A stretch of 64,000 bases of DNA, from positions 992,001 to 1,056,000 of the forward strand of contig NZ_CP040871.1 of the NCBI RefSeq assembly GCF_006337105.1, given 5' to 3'. The first letter of the stretch is position 1. The number at the start of each line of letters is the position of its first letter. Positions 61,704 to 64,000 of the stretch are shown here, piece by piece. Under the pieces are notes generated by a model. It made no database searches. It saw nothing but the letters and a program-made list of their open reading frames with translations, and had not been told where the DNA came from. The position numbers and the translations under genes are program-made. The DNA comes from Thermomonas aquatica. Its GTDB lineage: Bacteria > Pseudomonadota > Gammaproteobacteria > Xanthomonadales > Xanthomonadaceae.

Positions 61704-63287
61704 ATGCTCGACCAGGACCTGAAGGACCAACTGGCCGCCTATCTCGAACGCCTCCAGCAGCCGATCGAACTGGTCGCGTCGCTGGACGATTCCGAGGCCG
61801 CGCGCGAACTCGACGCACTGCTCGACGACATCACCGCGCTGTCGCCGAAGATCAGCCGCGCGACCGGCGACGACCCGCGCAAGCCGTCGTTCCTGATCCG
61901 CCGCGCCGGCACCCAGGTGCAGGTCGGCTTCGCCGGGATCCCGCTGGGCCACGAGTTCACGTCCCTGGTGCTGGCCCTGCTGCAGGTCGGCGGCCACCCG
62001 GTGAAGATCGACGAGGCGCTGGCGGCGCAGGTGCGCGCGCTGCCCGGCGACTACCGCTTCGAAACCTACATGTCGCTGCATTGCCAGAGCTGCCCGGACA
62101 CCATCCAGGCGCTCAACGCGATGAGCGTGCTCAACCCGCGCATCCAGCACGTCGCGATCGACGGCAGCCTGTTCCAGGCCGAGGTCGAGGCGCGGCAGGT
62201 GCTGTCGGTGCCGACGATCTTCCTCGACGGCGTCGAGTTCGATGCCGGGCGCATGAGCATCGAACAGATCCTGGCCAGGCTCGACACCGGCGCGGCGGCG
62301 CGTGCCGCTGATGCGCTCAACGATGCCGCGCCCTACGACGTGCTGGTGGTCGGCGGCGGTCCGGCCGGTGCCGCGGCCGCGATCTACGCCGCGCGCAAGG
62401 GCATCCGCACCGGCATCGTCACCGAGCGTTTCGGCGGGCAGGTGCTGGACACCATGGCGATCGAGAACTTCCCCTCGGTCGAATACACCGAGGGCCCGAA
62501 GCTGGCCGCGTCGCTGGAGGCGCACGTGCGCAGCTACGGCGTGGACGTGGTCACCGCGCAGCGCGCGAAGGCCTTGCAGCCGGCCGCGCAGGCGGGTGGC
62601 CTGGTCGGCGTCGAACTCGAAAGCGGCGCGACCCTGCGCGCGCGCACCGTGATCCTCGCGCCCGGCGCGCGCTGGCGGCAGACCGGTGTCCCCGGGGAGG
62701 ACACCTACCGCAACAAGGGCGTGACCTATTGCCCGCACTGCGACGGCCCGCTGTTCAAGGGCAAGCGGGTGGCGGTGATCGGCGGCGGCAACTCCGGCGT
62801 CGAAGCCGCCATCGACCTCGCCGGCCTGGTCGAGCACGTCACCCTGCTGGAGTTCGACGGCAAGCTGCGCGCCGACGAAGTGCTGCAGCGCAAGCTGCGC
62901 AGCCTGCCGAACGCCAGCGTGCACGTGAACGCGCAGACCACCGGGATGATCGGGGCTGCCGGCAAGCTCGCCGGCCTGACCTTCACCGATCGCGGCACTG
63001 GCGAGAAGCGCGAACTGCAGGTGGAGGGCGTGTTCGTGCAGATCGGCCTGCTGCCCAACACCGACTGGCTGAAGGGCGCGGTGACCCTCAGCCCGCGCGG
63101 CGAAATCGGGATCGATGATCGCGGCCACACCAACCTGCCGGGCGTGTTCGCCGCCGGCGATGCGACCACCGAGCCGTTCAAACAGATCGTGGTCGCGATG
63201 GGCGGCGGTTCGACCGCGGCGCTGTCCGCCTTCGATCACCTGATCCGCCACTCCGCGCCCGCCGCCAGCGACGCCGTGGCGGCCTGA
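61704..63287 (+). CDS. ahpF: alkyl hydroperoxide reductase subunit F
   Basis: AhpF passes electrons from NAD(P)H through FAD and disulfides to AhpC. The 527-residue protein has an N-terminal domain with CQSC (Cys127, Cys130), an FAD motif [19 protein letters not shown] (about 215-233), and the thioredoxin-reductase-like CPHC (Cys343, Cys346). The [18 protein letters not shown](P) site is near residue 360. The ATG at 61704 follows an AGAGGA site. Confidence 0.98.
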   Translation: MLDQDLKDQLAAYLERLQQPIELVASLDDSEAARELDALLDDITALSPKISRATGDDPRKPSFLIRRAGTQVQVGFAGIPLGHEFTSLVLALLQVGGHPVKIDEALAAQVRALPGDYRFETYMSLHCQSCPDTIQALNAMSVLNPRIQHVAIDGSLFQAEVEARQVLSVPTIFLDGVEFDAGRMSIEQILARLDTGAAARAADALNDAAPYDVLVVGGGPAGAAAAIYAARKGIRTGIVTERFGGQVLDTMAIENFPSVEYTEGPKLAASLEAHVRSYGVDVVTAQRAKALQPAAQAGGLVGVELESGATLRARTVILAPGARWRQTGVPGEDTYRNKGVTYCPHCDGPLFKGKRVAVIGGGNSGVEAAIDLAGLVEHVTLLEFDGKLRADEVLQRKLRSLPNASVHVNAQTTGMIGAAGKLAGLTFTDRGTGEKRELQVEGVFVQIGLLPNTDWLKGAVTLSPRGEIGIDDRGHTNLPGVFAAGDATTEPFKQIVVAMGGGSTAALSAFDHLIRHSAPAASDAVAA

Positions 63288-63290
63288 GCG

Positions 63291-63716
63291 ATGACCGTCC
63301 CGGCGTCGCCGTTCGCGGTACTGCGCCTCGATCACGTGGTGCTGCGCGTGCGCGACCTGGACCGCGCCGAAGCGTTCTATCGCGAGGTGCTGGGCTGCGA
63401 CGTCGTGCGGCGTCGCGACGACCTCGGCCTGCGCCATCTGCGCGCAGGCAGCTCGATGATCGATTTGATCGCAGTGGACGGGAAACTCGGCCTACGTGGT
63501 GGCCACGCCGCCGGCAGTGAAGGCCGCAACCTCGACCACCTGTGCCTGCGCATCGAACCCTTCGACGTAGCCGCCATCGTCCGCCACCTCGCCGAGCACG
63601 GCCTCGCACCACATGGCCCGGCAACCTCCAATTTCGGCGCGGAAGGCGACGGCCCTTCGCTGTACTTCAGCGACCCGGACGGCAACACCATCGAACTCAA
63701 GGGGCCTGCCACGTGA
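63291..63716 (+). CDS. VOC (glyoxalase/dioxygenase-fold) family protein
   Basis: The 141-residue protein has two beta-alpha-beta-beta-beta modules. Metal-ligand positions fit the VOC family: His in RLDHVVLRVRDLDRAEAFYREVLG (about 14), His in LDHLCLRIE (about 82) and Glu in DPDGNTIEL (about 136). The reaction is unknown. It starts 3 nt after ahpF and overlaps oxyR (GTGA), so it is likely part of the peroxide operon. Confidence 0.85.
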   Translation: MTVPASPFAVLRLDHVVLRVRDLDRAEAFYREVLGCDVVRRRDDLGLRHLRAGSSMIDLIAVDGKLGLRGGHAAGSEGRNLDHLCLRIEPFDVAAIVRHLAEHGLAPHGPATSNFGAEGDGPSLYFSDPDGNTIELKGPAT

Positions 63717-64000
63717 ACCTGCGCGACCTGAAATACCTCGTCGCGCTGGCCGACCTGCGCCATTTCGGCAAGGCCGCGGACGCCTGCTTCGTCAGTCAGC
63801 CCACCCTGTCCACCCAGATCAGGAAACTGGAGGACGAACTCGGCGTGGCGCTGGTGGAACGCGCGCCGCGCAAGGTGATGCTGACCGCCGCCGGGCAGGA
63901 CGTGGTGCTGCGCGCGCGTCGGATCGTCGCCGAGGTCGAGGGGATGAAAGAGGCGGCGCGACGCAGCAGGGATCCGGAATCCGGTTCGCTGCGGCTGGGC
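63713..64000 (+). CDS. oxyR: LysR-type peroxide regulator OxyR (partial, cut by window end)
   Basis: OxyR senses H2O2 through cysteine oxidation and activates ahpC and other genes. The GTG at 63713 opens 96 codons (MNLRDLKYLVALADLRHFGKAADAC) to the window edge. The N-terminal winged HTH (FGKAADACFVSQPTLSTQIRKLEDELG) is typical. The redox cysteines lie beyond the window. It overlaps the VOC gene by 4 nt. Confidence 0.95.
   Translation, partial: MNLRDLKYLVALADLRHFGKAADACFVSQPTLSTQIRKLEDELGVALVERAPRKVMLTAAGQDVVLRARRIVAEVEGMKEAARRSRDPESGSLRLG

Overview
The window is a GC-rich stretch of a gammaproteobacterial chromosome, most likely from the Lysobacteraceae/Xanthomonadaceae (Lysobacter, Luteimonas, Thermomonas or a relative). 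This rests on protein resemblance (EF-G, Prs, uL22, SecE N-terminus), on transhydrogenase alpha split into two genes, on the ahpC-ahpF...oxyR order, and on a secreted M4 protease with PPC and P domains. No strain can be named. No phage, IS element or CRISPR array was seen.

Region 1 (1-25.1 kb, minus strand) is the translation and transcription core. Read 5'->3' on the minus strand it runs secE-nusG, rplK-rplA, rplJ-rplL, rpoB-rpoC, rpsL-rpsG-fusA-tuf, then the S10 and spc clusters (rpsJ to rplR, cut by the window edge). The spacers are full of RNA hairpins: an RNase III-type long stem and an attenuator-like hairpin between rplL and rpoB, a terminator after rpoC, and a matching leader hairpin before rpsL and before rpsJ.

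Region 2 (25.1-34.3 kb, minus) holds tRNA-Tyr, tRNA-Gly, tRNA-Thr, a second tuf identical in protein to the first, and tRNA-Trp, preceded by ychF, pth, rplY, prs, tRNA-Gln, ispE, lolB and a secreted TPR protein. The ispE stop codon lies inside the tRNA-Gln gene.

Region 3 (34.4-46 kb, mixed) has hemA-prfA, a GNAT acetyltransferase, a moaB-HTH-ppk2 operon, a membrane TPR protein, acylphosphatase, a TlpA-like lipoprotein thioredoxin, a YihY-family membrane protein, wrbA, a DUF2069 protein, a TPR-sulfotransferase and a one-domain asparaginase-like protein. Many neighbours share ATGA stop/start overlaps, so translation is probably coupled.

Region 4 (46-57.1 kb) contains the secreted M4 metalloprotease, a SufT-like protein, two unknown membrane proteins, and the pyridine nucleotide transhydrogenase genes. 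pntA1 is separated from pntA2-pntB by a 2.4-kb block: a sigma factor, a one-TM protein and a secreted DUF3106 protein on the other strand, plus an exported cupin-like protein. A nitroreductase and a 5'-3' exonuclease follow.

Region 5 (57.1-64 kb) has a Nudix hydrolase, a second larger PPK2, prolyl iminopeptidase, prmC, and the peroxide-defence cluster ahpC, ahpF, a VOC protein and oxyR (cut by the window end). A near-perfect OxyR operator lies before ahpC.

Most of the window is conserved housekeeping. The parts that merit attention are the shared leader hairpin of the two ribosomal operons, the interrupted pnt locus with its sigma cassette, the ispE/tRNA-Gln overlap, the inverted repeat at 57.2 kb, and the VOC-oxyR coupling.
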